Shown here piece after piece: positions 51,122 through 61,171 of a stretch of DNA of 64,000 nt. Location: the NCBI RefSeq assembly GCF_013753875.1, contig NZ_SMDS01000016.1, forward strand, positions 62,001 to 126,000, given 5' to 3'. The position numbers and the translations under genes were made by a program. This DNA is from Candidatus Pantoea persica. Its GTDB lineage: Bacteria; Pseudomonadota; Gammaproteobacteria; Enterobacterales; Enterobacteriaceae. The notes beneath the pieces were generated by a model. It had not been told where the DNA came from. It searched no databases and saw nothing but the letters and a program-made list of their open reading frames with translations. The stretch's first letter is position 1. Each line of letters opens with the position of its first letter.

Positions 51122-52789
51122 ATGTGTTCTATTTTTGGTGTGTTGGATCTGAAAAGCGATCCGATTGAACTGCGTAAAAAAGCGTTGGAGAGTTCCCGCC
51201 TGATGCGTCACCGCGGACCGGACTGGTCTGGCATCTATGCGGACGACAAGGTGATCCTCGCGCATGAGCGCCTCTCTATCGTGGACGTCAACAACGGTGC
51301 GCAGCCGCTGTACAACGCCGACCACACCCATGTTCTGGCGGTTAACGGCGAAATCTACAACCATCAGGCGCTGCGCGCCGAGCTGAGCGATCGCTACCAG
51401 TTCCAGACCGGTTCCGACTGCGAAGTGATCCTGGCGCTCTATCAGGAAAAAGGGGTCGATTTCCTCGACGATCTGCAGGGCATGTTCGCCTTTATTCTGT
51501 GGGACAGCGAAAAGCAGCAGTATCTGATCGGCCGCGACCATATCGGCATTATCCCGCTCTGTATGGGTAACGACGAGTACGGCAACCTCTATGTCGCCTC
51601 CGAAATGAAGGCGCTGGTGCCGGTGTGCCGCTCGATTAAAGAGTTTCCGCCGGGAAGCTATCTCTCCAGCACCGACGGCGAAATCCGCCGCTACTGGCAG
51701 CGCGACTGGATGGAGTACGCTGCCGTTGAGCACAACACTACCGACGCGGCCGGCCTGAAGCATGCGCTGGAAGAGTCGGTCAAAAGCCACCTGATGTCGG
51801 ACGTGCCTTACGGTGTGCTGCTCTCCGGCGGCCTAGACTCCTCTATAATTTCCGCCGTCACCAAGCGCTTTGCCGCGAAGCGCGTGGAAGATCAGAACAA
51901 GAGCGACGCCTGGTGGCCGCAGCTGCACTCCTTCGCCGTCGGCCTAGAAGGCTCGCCGGATCTGAAGGCGGCCAAAGCGGTAGCCGACCATCTGGGCACC
52001 GTCCATCATGAAATCCACTTTACCGTGCAGGAAGGGCTGGATGCGATCCGCGACGTGATTTATCACATCGAGACCTATGATGTAACCACCATTCGCGCCT
52101 CGACGCCAATGTACCTGATGTCGCGCAAGATTAAAGCTATGGGCATCAAGATGGTGCTCTCCGGCGAAGGCGCGGATGAAGTGTTTGGCGGCTATCTCTA
52201 CTTCCATAACGCGCCGAACGCCAAAGAGTTCCATGAAGAGAACGTGCGCAAGCTGATGGCGCTGCACATGTACGACTGCGCCCGCGCCAACAAAGCGATG
52301 TCCGCCTGGGGCGTGGAGGCGCGCGTGCCCTTCCTCGACAAGAAGTTCCTTGACGTGGCGATGCGCATCAACCCGCAGGACAAGATGTGCGGCAGCAACG
52401 GCAAAATGGAAAAACATATCCTGCGCGAGTGCTTCTCCTCTTATCTGCCGGAGAGCGTCGCCTGGCGTCAGAAAGAGCAGTTCTCTGACGGCGTCGGCTA
52501 CAGCTGGATCGATACGCTGAAAGAGGTGGCGTCGCAGCAGATCAGCGATCAGCAGCTGGCGACCGCGCATTTCCGCTTCCTGTACAACACGCCGAACTCG
52601 AAAGAAGCCTATCTCTACCGCGAGATCTTCGAGGAGCTGTTCCCGCTGCCGAGCGCGGCGGAGTGCGTACCGGGCGGTCCGTCGGTCGCCTGCTCCTCCG
52701 CCAAGGCGATTGAGTGGGACGAAGCGTTCAAATCAATGGACGATCCATCTGGCCGCGCCGTTGGCGTGCACCAGTACGCATATAAATAA
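51122..52789 (+). CDS. asnB: Asparagine synthetase B (glutamine-hydrolysing)
   Basis: Makes asparagine from aspartate using glutamine and ATP. Start at 51122 puts Cys at position 2 (MCSIFGVLDLK), the N-terminal nucleophile of the glutaminase domain. Synthetase P-loop YGVLLSGGLDSSII near residue 230; GEGADEVFGGY later. 555 residues. Intact, flanked by a terminator at 52810. Confidence 0.97.
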   Translation: MCSIFGVLDLKSDPIELRKKALESSRLMRHRGPDWSGIYADDKVILAHERLSIVDVNNGAQPLYNADHTHVLAVNGEIYNHQALRAELSDRYQFQTGSDCEVILALYQEKGVDFLDDLQGMFAFILWDSEKQQYLIGRDHIGIIPLCMGNDEYGNLYVASEMKALVPVCRSIKEFPPGSYLSSTDGEIRRYWQRDWMEYAAVEHNTTDAAGLKHALEESVKSHLMSDVPYGVLLSGGLDSSIISAVTKRFAAKRVEDQNKSDAWWPQLHSFAVGLEGSPDLKAAKAVADHLGTVHHEIHFTVQEGLDAIRDVIYHIETYDVTTIRASTPMYLMSRKIKAMGIKMVLSGEGADEVFGGYLYFHNAPNAKEFHEENVRKLMALHMYDCARANKAMSAWGVEARVPFLDKKFLDVAMRINPQDKMCGSNGKMEKHILRECFSSYLPESVAWRQKEQFSDGVGYSWIDTLKEVASQQISDQQLATAHFRFLYNTPNSKEAYLYREIFEELFPLPSAAECVPGGPSVACSSAKAIEWDEAFKSMDDPSGRAVGVHQYAYK

Positions 52790-52809
52790 GCAAAATAAGT
52801 CATCACCAG

Positions 52810-52837
52810 ATGGGCCTTGCGGGGCCCATTTTTTTGC
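52810..52837 (+). terminator. Rho-independent terminator of asnB
   Basis: ATGGGCC/GGCCCAT stem with a short GC-rich loop followed by seven T. Confidence 0.85.
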
Positions 52838-53005
52838 GTTTTGATCGGGTTGCGATCAAAATTTGCCGAATAATTCATCACCCTGGTTACAAGCCAGACA
52901 AACGGGCGTGCCAGGGCGAAAATCGGTAAAAAATGTGTTGACGCTCCAAAGCTCAATACGCATAATGCGCCCCGCAACGCCGATGAAGGTAATGCGAAAA
53001 AAGAT

Positions 53006-53082
53006 GGCTACGTAGCTCAGCTGGTTAGAGCACATCACTCATAATGATGGGGTCACAGGTTCAAATCCCGTCGTAGCCACCA
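53006..53082 (+). tRNA. metT: tRNA-Met (CAU, elongator)
   Basis: 77-nt cloverleaf GGCTACGTAGCTCAG..., anticodon loop CTCATAA, encoded CCA. First of a cluster of four (Met, Leu, Gln, Gln); E. coli has seven genes here, so three copies (Met, Gln, Gln) are missing. Confidence 0.96.
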
Positions 53083-53093
53083 TCTTTTTTTTT

Positions 53094-53178
53094 GCGGGAG
53101 TGGCGAAATTGGTAGACGCACCAGATTTAGGTTCTGGCGCCGCAAGGTGTGCGAGTTCAAGTCTCGCCTCCCGCACCA
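53094..53178 (+). tRNA. leuW: tRNA-Leu (UAG)
   Basis: 85-nt cloverleaf with long variable arm, GCGGGAGTGGCGAAATTGG..., anticodon TAG (decodes CUA and other CUN), encoded CCA. Note that its anticodon UAG reads Leu CUN codons and is unrelated to amber suppression. Confidence 0.95.
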
Positions 53179-53199
53179 TTTGAGTCTTCGGCAGCCGAA

Positions 53200-53274
53200 T
53201 GGGGTATCGCCAAGCGGTAAGGCACCGGTTTTTGATACCGGCATTCCGAGGTTCGAATCCTCGTACCCCAGCCA
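53200..53274 (+). tRNA. glnU: tRNA-Gln (UUG)
   Basis: 75-nt cloverleaf TGGGGTATCGCCAAGCGG..., anticodon loop TTTTGAT (anticodon TTG), encoded GCCA end. Reads CAA and CAG. Confidence 0.95.
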
Positions 53275-53302
53275 TACAAAGACAATTTGAACAGACACTA
53301 TT

Positions 53303-53377
53303 TGGGGTGTCGCCAAGCGGTAAGGCACCGGATTCTGATTCCGGCATTCCGGGGTTCGAATCCCTGCACCCCAGCAA
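53303..53377 (+). tRNA. glnV: tRNA-Gln (CUG), without an encoded CCA
   Basis: Cloverleaf TGGGGTGTCGCCAAGCGG..., anticodon loop TTCTGAT (anticodon CTG). The acceptor stem ends CACCCCAG, then CAA instead of the usual CCA (53375-53377). The anticodon is wild type, not the CTA of the supE amber suppressor. A hairpin terminator follows. Confidence 0.92.
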
Positions 53378-53385
53378 AATTGCAC

Positions 53386-53417
53386 AACAGGCCCGCTTTT
53401 GCGGGCTTGTTGTTTTT
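53386..53417 (+). terminator. Terminator of the tRNA cluster
   Basis: AACAGGCCCGC-TTTT-GCGGGCTTGTT stem followed by GTTTTT. Confidence 0.88.
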
Positions 53418-53739
53418 GGCTTTGCTAAACGCGGCGTGTAAACAGCAACGCGATTGCCCGCTCCGGCCACAGAAACACTCCCCGAAGAGCAAAGCGTCCC
53501 GCGCAAGGAGAAAAACGCCGGGAGCGTTTTTAAACAACGAGGCGCGTTGGCTCGTTTACGGGCGCACCTCAGAGATGAGGAGCGTAACCTCGCGGGCCGA
53601 GCGGTCATGGATGACGAACAACGATATTGCTATCGGGAGCGCCTCTGTGGCCGCGCACAGCGCTGCAGCCATCGACAACCACGTCAGCGATCCCTCATCA
53701 TCACCGCCGCGCACAGACGCGCCCGTTCTCAAGCTTCCG
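53418..53739. other. Intergenic between tRNA cluster and ubiF, holding repeat copy 2
   Basis: About 320 bp. 53481-53587 is the inverted second copy of the dispersed repeat. The rest (53588-53739) shows no gene that I can support. Confidence 0.6.
53481..53587 (-). repeat. Dispersed palindromic intergenic repeat, copy 2 (inverted)
   Basis: Reverse complement of 27181-27288 with scattered substitutions: shared blocks include CTGAGGTGCGCCCGT, AAAAACGCTCCCGGCGTTTTT (split across the hairpin) and GACGCTTTGCTCTTCGGG. Differences fall mainly between the hairpins, as expected if the RNA or DNA structure is under constraint. Confidence 0.85.
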
Positions 53740-54912
53740 CTACAGCCCCAGCGCGTAGCGCAGCACTTGACGCTTCAGCACGCCGGAGCGTTCGGCGGCG
53801 ATCAGCCCCAAATTGCGCGCAAATTTCAGCGACGGCAGCGGATTGCTGAAGGCGAAATAGAAGAGATCCATCCAGCTCTGCATCAGCAAATTATCCCAGC
53901 GGCGCTGCGACTGATAGCGGCGCAGCACGTTTTCTGCCGCCCAGTCCTGCGTGTTGCCGCACGCCTCCACCAGCACCTCCACCAGCGCGTCCACGTCGCG
54001 GTAGCCAAGGTTAATGCCCTGCCCCGCCAGCGGGTTGATGGTGTGCGCCGCATCGCCGATCAGCGCGAGGCCCGGTAGCACATAGCGCTGCGCGTGACGC
54101 CGCACCAGCGGAAAGCCGCCCGCCGCATGCGCCTTAAACCGGCCCAGCCTCGCCGGAAAGGTCGCGGCGATCTCTTTTTCCAGCGGCGGCAGCGCCATCG
54201 CCTGCAGCTGGCGGATGCGCGCTGGCACGTCATACCACACTAGCGACGCGCGGTTATCGTACAACGGCAAAAAGGCGCGCGGCCCATGCGGCGTAAACTG
54301 CTGCCAGGTTGAATCGCCCGCCGGGTGCTCGCAGGTCACGCTGACCAGCAGACAGGACTGCGCATAGCTCCAGCCGCTGATGCCGATGCCAGCCATCTGC
54401 CGTACCTGCGAGTTCGCCCCGTCGGCGCCGACCACCAGCCGGGTATGCAGCGCCGCGCCGTCGCTGAGATCGAGACGCCAGCCGCCGTTTTCCGGCTGCA
54501 GGCTGGAAAGCGTCGCCGGACAGCAGAGCTGAATCTCCAGCTGCTGCATACGCTCCCACAGCGCGCGCTGCAGCACGCTGTTCTCTACCATATAGCCCAG
54601 CTCCGGCAGCCCCAGCGACGCCGAATCGAAGCTGACGTGGGCCGCCTGCCACTCCCAGGTCTCCAGCTTGCGATAGGGCGCGCAGCGCATCGCCTCCACG
54701 CGCGGCCAGACGTCAAGCTGCTTCAGCAGTCCCACCGAGGCGCTGCCGATGGCGGAGATACGCACGTCGGGCTCGCTGGCGGGGTCGAACGGCGCTGGCT
54801 CTGCGCGCTCCACCACTGCCACGCGAAACCGCTGCAGCGCCAGAACGCACGCCAGCGCGGCGCCTACCAAGCCACCACCTACCACCACCACATCAAAGCG
54901 GTTATCCTGCAT
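53740..54912 (-). CDS. ubiF: 2-octaprenyl-3-methyl-6-methoxy-1,4-benzoquinol hydroxylase
   Basis: FAD monooxygenase for a late ring hydroxylation in ubiquinone synthesis. Start at 54912 ([20 protein letters not shown]) follows GGAAGGAGAGAAGC; 390 residues. Dinucleotide motif [12 protein letters not shown], and DG motif [20 protein letters not shown]. The frame is open further upstream without similarity. Divergent from miaB. Intact, as expected with a retained aerobic chain. Confidence 0.95.
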   Translation of the reverse strand: MQDNRFDVVVVGGGLVGAALACVLALQRFRVAVVERAEPAPFDPASEPDVRISAIGSASVGLLKQLDVWPRVEAMRCAPYRKLETWEWQAAHVSFDSASLGLPELGYMVENSVLQRALWERMQQLEIQLCCPATLSSLQPENGGWRLDLSDGAALHTRLVVGADGANSQVRQMAGIGISGWSYAQSCLLVSVTCEHPAGDSTWQQFTPHGPRAFLPLYDNRASLVWYDVPARIRQLQAMALPPLEKEIAATFPARLGRFKAHAAGGFPLVRRHAQRYVLPGLALIGDAAHTINPLAGQGINLGYRDVDALVEVLVEACGNTQDWAAENVLRRYQSQRRWDNLLMQSWMDLFYFAFSNPLPSLKFARNLGLIAAERSGVLKRQVLRYALGL

Positions 54913-55145
54913 TGCTTCTCTCCTTCCTTTCTTTCTCGCGCCAGCGACGCGGGTTAACTGGCGCAAAGTGTACCGGAAAAACGCCGGCGCGGCAGAAATG
55001 CCCCTCCCAAGCTGAGACGGCGGCCAGACTTTGCGCCCGCCAGCCCACCGTTGCAGCAAGTATGACGGCTCTACGCTGGTCACAACAGCGTCAAAGCATT
55101 ACAATACGCGCCCTTCACTTCACTGAATCAATGGCTAGTTCGACA

Positions 55146-56567
55146 ATGAAAAAACTGCATATCAAAACCTGGGGCTGTCAGATGAATGAGTATGATTCAT
55201 CCAAGATGGCTGACCTGCTGAACAGCACCCACGGCTATACGCTGACTGAGGAAGCTGAAGAGGCGGACATTCTGCTGCTCAACACCTGTTCCATCCGCGA
55301 GAAGGCGCAGGAGAAAGTTTTCCACCAGCTGGGACGCTGGAAAACCCTGAAAGAGCGCAACCCTGATTTGATTATCGGTGTCGGCGGCTGCGTGGCGTCG
55401 CAGGAAGGCGATCATATTCGCCAGCGCGCCAGCTATGTGGATATAGTCTTCGGCCCGCAAACCCTACATCGCCTGCCGGAGATGATCAACAGCGTGCGCA
55501 GCAATAAAAGCCCGGTGGTGGACATCAGCTTCCCGGAAATCGAAAAGTTCGACCGCCTGCCAGAGCCGCGCGCAGAAGGCCCGACCGCCTTTGTGTCGAT
55601 CATGGAAGGCTGCAACAAATACTGCACCTTCTGCGTGGTGCCCTATACCCGCGGCGAAGAGGTGAGCCGTCCCTGCGACGATCTCCTGCTAGAGATCGCC
55701 CAGCTGGCAGCGCAGGGCGTGCGTGAAGTTAACCTGCTGGGCCAGAACGTCAACGCCTACCGTGGCGAAACCTTTGACGGCGAGATCTGCACCTTCGCCG
55801 AACTGCTGCGCCTGATAGCCGCCATCGACGGCATCGACCGCATTCGCTTTACCACCAGCCATCCGATCGAGTTTACCGACGACATTATCGAGGTCTACCG
55901 CAACACGCCGGAGCTGGTGAGCTTCCTGCATTTGCCGGTGCAGAGCGGCGCGGACCGCATTCTGACCCTGATGAAGCGCGCCCATACCGCGCTGGAGTAT
56001 AAGGCGATCATCCGCAAGCTGCGTGCCGCGCGCCCCGATATTCAGATCAGCTCTGACTTTATCATCGGCTTCCCCGGCGAAACGCAGCAGGACTTCGAGC
56101 AGACCATGAAGCTGATCGCCGACGTCAATTTCGACATGAGCTTTAGCTTTATCTACTCCGCGCGCCCCGGCACCCCGGCGGCGGATCTGCCGGATGACGT
56201 AACGGAAGTGGAGAAAAAGCAGCGCCTCTATATTCTGCAGGATCGCATCAACCAGCAGGCGATGGCCTGGAGCCGCCGGATGCTCGGCACCGTGCAACGC
56301 ATTCTGGTGGAAGGCACCTCGCGTAAAAACGTGATGGAGCTGTCGGGCCGCACCGAAACCAACCGCGTGGTGAACTTCGAAGGATCGCCGGAGATAATCG
56401 GCAAGTTCGTCGACGTGGAGATCGTCGACGTCTACACCAACTCGCTGCGCGGCAAAGTGGTGCGCACCGAAGATGAGATGGGCCTGCGCATCGTAGAGAG
56501 CCCGGCCTCGGTGATTGCGCGCACGCGCAAAGAGAACTATATCGGCGTCGGCACCTTCCAGCCCTGA
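55146..56567 (+). CDS. miaB: tRNA-2-methylthio-N6-dimethylallyladenosine synthase MiaB
   Basis: Radical-SAM methylthiotransferase acting on i6A37 of tRNAs. 473 residues from 55146 ([20 protein letters not shown]); an ATG at 55131 would add five residues (MASST) and neither has a strong ribosome site. N-terminal UPF0004 with Cys ligands, radical-SAM CxxxCxxC in [17 protein letters not shown]-terminal TRAM domain. A terminator follows at 56582. Intact. Confidence 0.95.
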   Translation: MKKLHIKTWGCQMNEYDSSKMADLLNSTHGYTLTEEAEEADILLLNTCSIREKAQEKVFHQLGRWKTLKERNPDLIIGVGGCVASQEGDHIRQRASYVDIVFGPQTLHRLPEMINSVRSNKSPVVDISFPEIEKFDRLPEPRAEGPTAFVSIMEGCNKYCTFCVVPYTRGEEVSRPCDDLLLEIAQLAAQGVREVNLLGQNVNAYRGETFDGEICTFAELLRLIAAIDGIDRIRFTTSHPIEFTDDIIEVYRNTPELVSFLHLPVQSGADRILTLMKRAHTALEYKAIIRKLRAARPDIQISSDFIIGFPGETQQDFEQTMKLIADVNFDMSFSFIYSARPGTPAADLPDDVTEVEKKQRLYILQDRINQQAMAWSRRMLGTVQRILVEGTSRKNVMELSGRTETNRVVNFEGSPEIIGKFVDVEIVDVYTNSLRGKVVRTEDEMGLRIVESPASVIARTRKENYIGVGTFQP

Positions 56568-56581
56568 TTACGCGCATCCCC

Positions 56582-56604
56582 GGCGGCGCACGGCGCCGCC
56601 TTTT
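56582..56604 (+). terminator. Terminator of miaB
   Basis: GGCGGCGC-ACG-GCGCCGCC stem followed by TTTT, 15 bp past the stop. Confidence 0.85.
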
Positions 56605-56763
56605 CATCTTCCTCCCCTTGGTTTCGCGGCGCGCTGCCCAAATATCTTTTGCTACGCTTGCGCCCCGGCGACATGCCATGAATACTTTCCTGAAATACCG
56701 GGGTTTGCCAACACGGCATCAGATACACATTCCAACTGGCCCTGAGTGACCCAAAGGATTTGT

Positions 56764-57825
56764 TTGAATATCGAAACTCGTGAAATCGCCTTAGAACCGG
56801 CCGATAACCGCCGACTGATGAACCTGTGCGGTCCGTTTGATGACAATATTAAACAGCTTGAGCGCCGTCTGGGTATTGAGATCAACCGTCGCGACAACCA
56901 GTTCAAGCTGGTTGGTCGCGCGCCCTGCGTGAACGCCGCCGAAAATATCCTGCGCACGCTCTATGTCGACACCGCGCCGGTGCGCGGCGACATACCGGAT
57001 ATCGAGCCTGAGCAGATCCATCTGGCGATCAAAGAGAGCCGCGTGCTGGAGCAAACCGCTGACAGCGAGACGGAGTTCGGCAAAGCGGTGCATATCCAGA
57101 CCAAGCGCGGTGTAATCAAGCCGCGCACGCTGAACCAGGCGCAGTACATCGCAAATATTCTCGACCACGACATCACCTTCGGCATCGGCCCGGCGGGGAC
57201 AGGTAAAACCTACCTCGCAGTCGCTGCGGCGGTAGATGCGCTGGAGCGTCAGGAAATTCGCCGTATTCTGCTGACGCGCCCCGCGGTCGAGGCGGGCGAA
57301 AAGCTCGGCTTCCTGCCGGGCGATCTCAGCCAGAAGGTCGACCCCTATCTGCGCCCGCTCTATGACGCCCTGTTTGAAATGCTCGGCTTCGAGCGCGTCG
57401 AGAAGCTGATGGAGCGCAACGTTATCGAAGTAGCGCCGCTCGCCTATATGCGCGGCCGCACGCTGAACGACGCCTTTATCATCCTTGATGAGAGCCAGAA
57501 CACCACCATCGAACAGATGAAGATGTTCCTAACGCGTATCGGCTTTAACTCCAAAGCGGTGATCACCGGCGACGTAACCCAGATCGACCTGCCACGTAGC
57601 ACCAAGTCGGGGCTGCACCACGCCATCGAAGTGCTCTCCGGGGTAGAGGTGCTAAGCTTCAACTTCTTCCACAGCGAAGACGTGGTGCGCCATCCGGTCG
57701 TCGCGCGCATCGTGACCGCCTATGAGGCCTGGGAAGAGGCGGACCAAAAACGCCGCGACCAGCTGGCGGAAGAGCGCAAGCGTGAAGCGCTGGCGGCGCA
57801 AAGCGCGGCGCAGGAGAGCAAATGA
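56764..57825 (+). CDS. ybeZ: PhoH-like ATPase YbeZ (TTG start likely)
   Basis: ATPase that works with YbeY in ribosome/RNA maturation. Family N-terminus is (M)[14 protein letters not shown], which corresponds to TTG at 56764 preceded by AAAGGA; an alternative GTG at 56746 would add six residues. 353 residues. Walker A GPAGTGKT, Walker [12 protein letters not shown], and [10 protein letters not shown]. Overlaps the ybeY start by 4 bp (ATGA). Intact. Confidence 0.93.
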   Translation: MNIETREIALEPADNRRLMNLCGPFDDNIKQLERRLGIEINRRDNQFKLVGRAPCVNAAENILRTLYVDTAPVRGDIPDIEPEQIHLAIKESRVLEQTADSETEFGKAVHIQTKRGVIKPRTLNQAQYIANILDHDITFGIGPAGTGKTYLAVAAAVDALERQEIRRILLTRPAVEAGEKLGFLPGDLSQKVDPYLRPLYDALFEMLGFERVEKLMERNVIEVAPLAYMRGRTLNDAFIILDESQNTTIEQMKMFLTRIGFNSKAVITGDVTQIDLPRSTKSGLHHAIEVLSGVEVLSFNFFHSEDVVRHPVVARIVTAYEAWEEADQKRRDQLAEERKREALAAQSAAQESK

Positions 57826-58295
57826 GCACGGTAATACTCGACCTGCAGCTGGCGTGCGAAGAGACCGGCGGCCTGCCTGACGAAGCCGCTTTCCAGCGCT
57901 GGCTGGAAGCGGCGGTCACCCCCTTTCAGCCGGAAAGCGAAGTCACCATTCGCCTGGTGGATGAGACGGAGAGCCATGAGCTTAATCTGACTTATCGCGG
58001 CAAAGACAAGCCGACCAATGTGCTATCGTTTCCCTTTGAAGCACCACCCGGCATTGAGCTGCCGCTGCTTGGCGATTTGATTATCTGTCGTCAGGTGGTA
58101 GAGCAAGAGGCAGATGAGCAAGGGAAAAGCGTTGAAGCGCACTGGGCCCATATTGTGGTGCACGGTACGCTGCATCTGCTCGGCTACGACCATATCGAAG
58201 ATGAAGAAGCCGAAGAGATGGAAGCGCTGGAGACGGAGATAATGCTTGCTCTTGGTTATTCCGATCCGTACATTTCGGAAAAAGAAGACGCCTGA
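57822..58295 (+). CDS. ybeY: Endoribonuclease YbeY
   Basis: Zinc-dependent RNase for 16S rRNA 3' maturation and ribosome quality control. 157 residues. His triad in [18 protein letters not shown] and the conserved Arg region ([19 protein letters not shown]). Translationally coupled with ybeZ. A perfect 10-bp hairpin (58317-58340) separates it from corC. Confidence 0.95.
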   Translation: MSTVILDLQLACEETGGLPDEAAFQRWLEAAVTPFQPESEVTIRLVDETESHELNLTYRGKDKPTNVLSFPFEAPPGIELPLLGDLIICRQVVEQEADEQGKSVEAHWAHIVVHGTLHLLGYDHIEDEEAEEMEALETEIMLALGYSDPYISEKEDA

Positions 58296-58316
58296 GCCGC
58301 TGGCTCAGATTAACCT

Positions 58317-58340
58317 GCCGTCGGCGCACCCGCCGACGGC
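58317..58340 (+). terminator. Hairpin between ybeY and corC
   Basis: GCCGTCGGCG-CACC-CGCCGACGGC, perfect 10-bp stem, no T run after it. Could attenuate or stabilise the ybeZ-ybeY message rather than fully terminate. Confidence 0.5.
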
Positions 58341-58375
58341 GACACCCTCACCAGAGAGATCTGTAAAAAAACGTC

Positions 58376-59256
58376 ATGAGCGACGACCATTCTCAAAACA
58401 GCGATGCACCCAGTAGTAAAAAGGGATTTTTCTCCCTGCTTATCAATCAGCTATTCCACGGCGAACCACAAAACCGTGATGAGCTACTGGAGCTGATACG
58501 CAATTCCGAGCAGAAAGAACTGATCGACCAGGATACCCGCGACAGCTCGAAGGGGTGCTGGATATCGCCGAACAGCGCGTGCGCGACATTATGATCCCGC
58601 GTTCGCAAATGATTACCCTGAAGCGCAACCAGACGCTGGACGAGTGCCTCGACGTCATTATCGAATCGGCACATTCGCGCTTCCCGGTGATTAGCAAAGA
58701 CAAAGATCACGTCGAAGGCATTTTGATGGCGAAAGATCTACTGCCGTTTACGAGCAGCAAGTCCGAGCCGTTCAGCATGGAAAAAGTACTGCGCCCGGCG
58801 GTTCTGGTGCCGGAAAGCAAGCGCGTCGACCGGATGCTGAAAGAGTTTCACTCCCAGCGCTACCATATGGCCCTCGTCATCGATGAGTTCGGCGGCGTTT
58901 CCGGCTTGGTCACTATCGAAGATATTCTGGAGCGGATCGTCGGCGAAATCGAAGATGAATATGACGACGAAGAAGATCGCGATGTCCGCCAGCTTAATCG
59001 CCAGACCTATACGGTGCGCGCGCTGACGCCGATTGAAGACTTCAACGAAATTTTCGGCACACAGTTCAACGATGAAGAGGTCGATACCATTGGCGGGATG
59101 GTGATGCAGAGATTCGGCCATCTTCCCGGCCAAGGAGAGAGCATCGACATCGACGGCTATCAGTTCAAAGTCGCCATGGCCGACAGCCGCCGCATCATCC
59201 AGGTGCATGTAAAAACTCCGGAAAACGCGCCGATCCCCCAGCTGGATGACGAATAA
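58376..59256 (+). pseudogene. corC: Magnesium/cobalt efflux protein CorC, one-base frameshift
   Basis: Cytoplasmic CBS-domain protein linked to divalent-cation efflux (ybeX). MSDDHSQNSDAPSSKKGFFS to LIDQDTRD is in frame; one T appears lost near 58548 (expected [20 protein letters not shown], read as DSSKGCWIS), after which both CBS domains and the CorC_HlyC domain are clean to the stop. A single event, so either a very recent pseudogene or a sequencing error. Four bp upstream of lnt. Confidence 0.85.
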
Positions 59257-59260
59257 CGCT

Positions 59261-60784
59261 ATGTCCCTTGCCTCACTTTACCCGCGCCAGCGGGTACGTT
59301 TGTTGCTGGCATTATTAACGGGTGCCGTCGGCACCCTCGCCTTTTCACCCTATGACTTCTGGCCCGCCGCGCTGCTGTCGCTCGGCGGCCTGCAGCTGCT
59401 GACGCTGGATCGCCGCAGCGGCCAGGCGACCGCCATCGGCTTTGCCTGGGGCTTCGGCCTGTTTGGCAGCGGCGTTAACTGGGTCTATGTCAGCATCGCC
59501 ACCTTTGGCGGCATGCCCGGCCCGGTCAACGTCTTTCTGGTGATCCTGCTAGCGGCTTACCTGTCGCTCTACCCGGCGCTGTTCGCCGGCGTGCTTAACT
59601 GCTTCTGGCCGCGCGCCACGCTGTGGCGTCTGGCGCTGGCGGCGCCCGCGCTGTGGCAGATGAGCGAATTCCTGCGCGGCTGGGTACTGACCGGTTTTCC
59701 CTGGCTGCAGTTCGGCTACAGCCAAATCGACGGCCCGCTCAAAGGACTGGCGCCGCTGGCAGGCGTAGAAACCCTGACTTTCGTGCTGATGGCGGCGGCC
59801 AACCTGCTGGCGTACGCCGTGCGCCAGCGTAGCGCGAAGAGCGCTGTCGCCGCGCTGCTGCTGCTGGCGCTGCCCTGGCCGCTGCGCTATATCCAGTGGA
59901 CGCAGCCGCAGCCGGCGCGCAGCGTCGATGTCGCGCTGGTGCAGGGCTATATTCCGCAGTCGATGAAGTGGGATCCGCAGCAGCTGCTCAACACGCTGCG
60001 CGCCTACAACGACCTGAGCCAGCCGCTGATGGGCAAAGCGCCGCTGATTATCTGGCCGGAGTCGGCGATTACCGATCTGGAAAGCAACCAGCAGCCGTTC
60101 CTGCACGCGCTGGACGGTGAGCTGCACCAGCGCGGCAGCGCGCTGATCACCGGCATCGTCGATTCACGGCTCGAGCAGAACCGTTATCACGACTACAACT
60201 CGGTGATCGTGCTGGGCGGCGCTGCGCCCTACAGCTATCAGAGCATAAACCGCTACCAAAAAAACCATTTGGTGCCCTTCGGTGAATTTGTGCCGCTGGA
60301 TAACCTGCTGCGTCCGCTGGCGCCCTTCTTCGATCTGCCGATGTCCTCGTTCAGCCGCGGCGACTATCTGCAGCCGCAGCTCAGCGCGGCGGGCTACCAT
60401 CTGACCAGCGCCATCTGCTATGAGATCGTGCTGGGCGAGCAGGTGCGCGCCAACTTCCGGCCCGATACCGATTTCCTGCTGACCGTCTCCAACGACGCCT
60501 GGTTCGGCCACTCTATCGGCCCGTGGCAGCACTTCCAGATGGCGCGCATGCGCGCGCTGGAGCTGGGCCGCCCGCTGCTGCGAGGCACCAACAACGGCGT
60601 GACTGCCGTGGTGAATGCGCAGGGCGAGGTCGAGAAGATCCTGCCGCAGTTTACCCGCGGCGTTCTGCTCGACAAGGTGACGCCAACCACTGGCGAAACC
60701 CCTTACGCCCACGCCGGCCTGTGGCCGGTGTGGCTGCTGACGCTGGCCGCGGCGCTGCTGGCGCTGTGGCGCCGTCAGGCGTAA
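59261..60784 (+). CDS. lnt: Apolipoprotein N-acyltransferase
   Basis: Adds the third acyl chain to lipoproteins in the inner membrane. Start at 59261 ([18 protein letters not shown]) gives 507 residues; an ATG at 59246 would overlap corC and add five residues. Several N-terminal helices, then a nitrilase-type domain with catalytic Glu (IIWPESAI), Lys ([12 protein letters not shown]) and Cys ([11 protein letters not shown]). Essential in relatives and intact here; needed for Pal function. Confidence 0.96.
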   Translation: MSLASLYPRQRVRLLLALLTGAVGTLAFSPYDFWPAALLSLGGLQLLTLDRRSGQATAIGFAWGFGLFGSGVNWVYVSIATFGGMPGPVNVFLVILLAAYLSLYPALFAGVLNCFWPRATLWRLALAAPALWQMSEFLRGWVLTGFPWLQFGYSQIDGPLKGLAPLAGVETLTFVLMAAANLLAYAVRQRSAKSAVAALLLLALPWPLRYIQWTQPQPARSVDVALVQGYIPQSMKWDPQQLLNTLRAYNDLSQPLMGKAPLIIWPESAITDLESNQQPFLHALDGELHQRGSALITGIVDSRLEQNRYHDYNSVIVLGGAAPYSYQSINRYQKNHLVPFGEFVPLDNLLRPLAPFFDLPMSSFSRGDYLQPQLSAAGYHLTSAICYEIVLGEQVRANFRPDTDFLLTVSNDAWFGHSIGPWQHFQMARMRALELGRPLLRGTNNGVTAVVNAQGEVEKILPQFTRGVLLDKVTPTTGETPYAHAGLWPVWLLTLAAALLALWRRQA

Positions 60785-61171
60785 TCGCCTTTCAGGCGGC
60801 GAGCCATCGGCTCGCCGCCTGCCTGCCCCCCTTATTTTCTGCTGCGACATGACCTAGCACGATGCTTGCTAAGTTACACCGTTTCCTGCAAATCCGGCGG
60901 AATGTGGCATCAGCGCGCGCGGTTCTGCACCATTAACAGGCAACCCGGCGCACCGTGGGCGCGCAACAGGCGAAATACGCCTCAATTAGGTGCGGAACAC
61001 CTTGCAAAAAGAGAAACTTTTTCGTTTCATAACGTTAACAATCCACTATGTTAGTGAGCATTCTTGCCGCGCTGGCGCGGCGAGAAAACAAAAAAGCAGC
61101 AGGAAATACACACAACATCATACATCTGCGCAGTTTTTATCCTGTGCGACATATTTTGAAGCAGTTGGACC
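60785..61171. other. Intergenic lnt-gltI
   Basis: Nearly 390 bp without a gene. A perfect 12-bp hairpin, CAGGCGGCGAGC-CATCG-GCTCGCCGCCTG (60793-60821), sits just after lnt without a T run and probably ends or protects the lnt transcript. AT-rich stretches near 61010-61140 likely hold the gltI promoter. Confidence 0.5.

Noticed and set aside
53094..53178. tRNA with anticodon TAG as an amber suppressor
   Set aside because: Anticodon UAG reads CUA/CUN leucine codons; an amber suppressor would need anticodon CUA.
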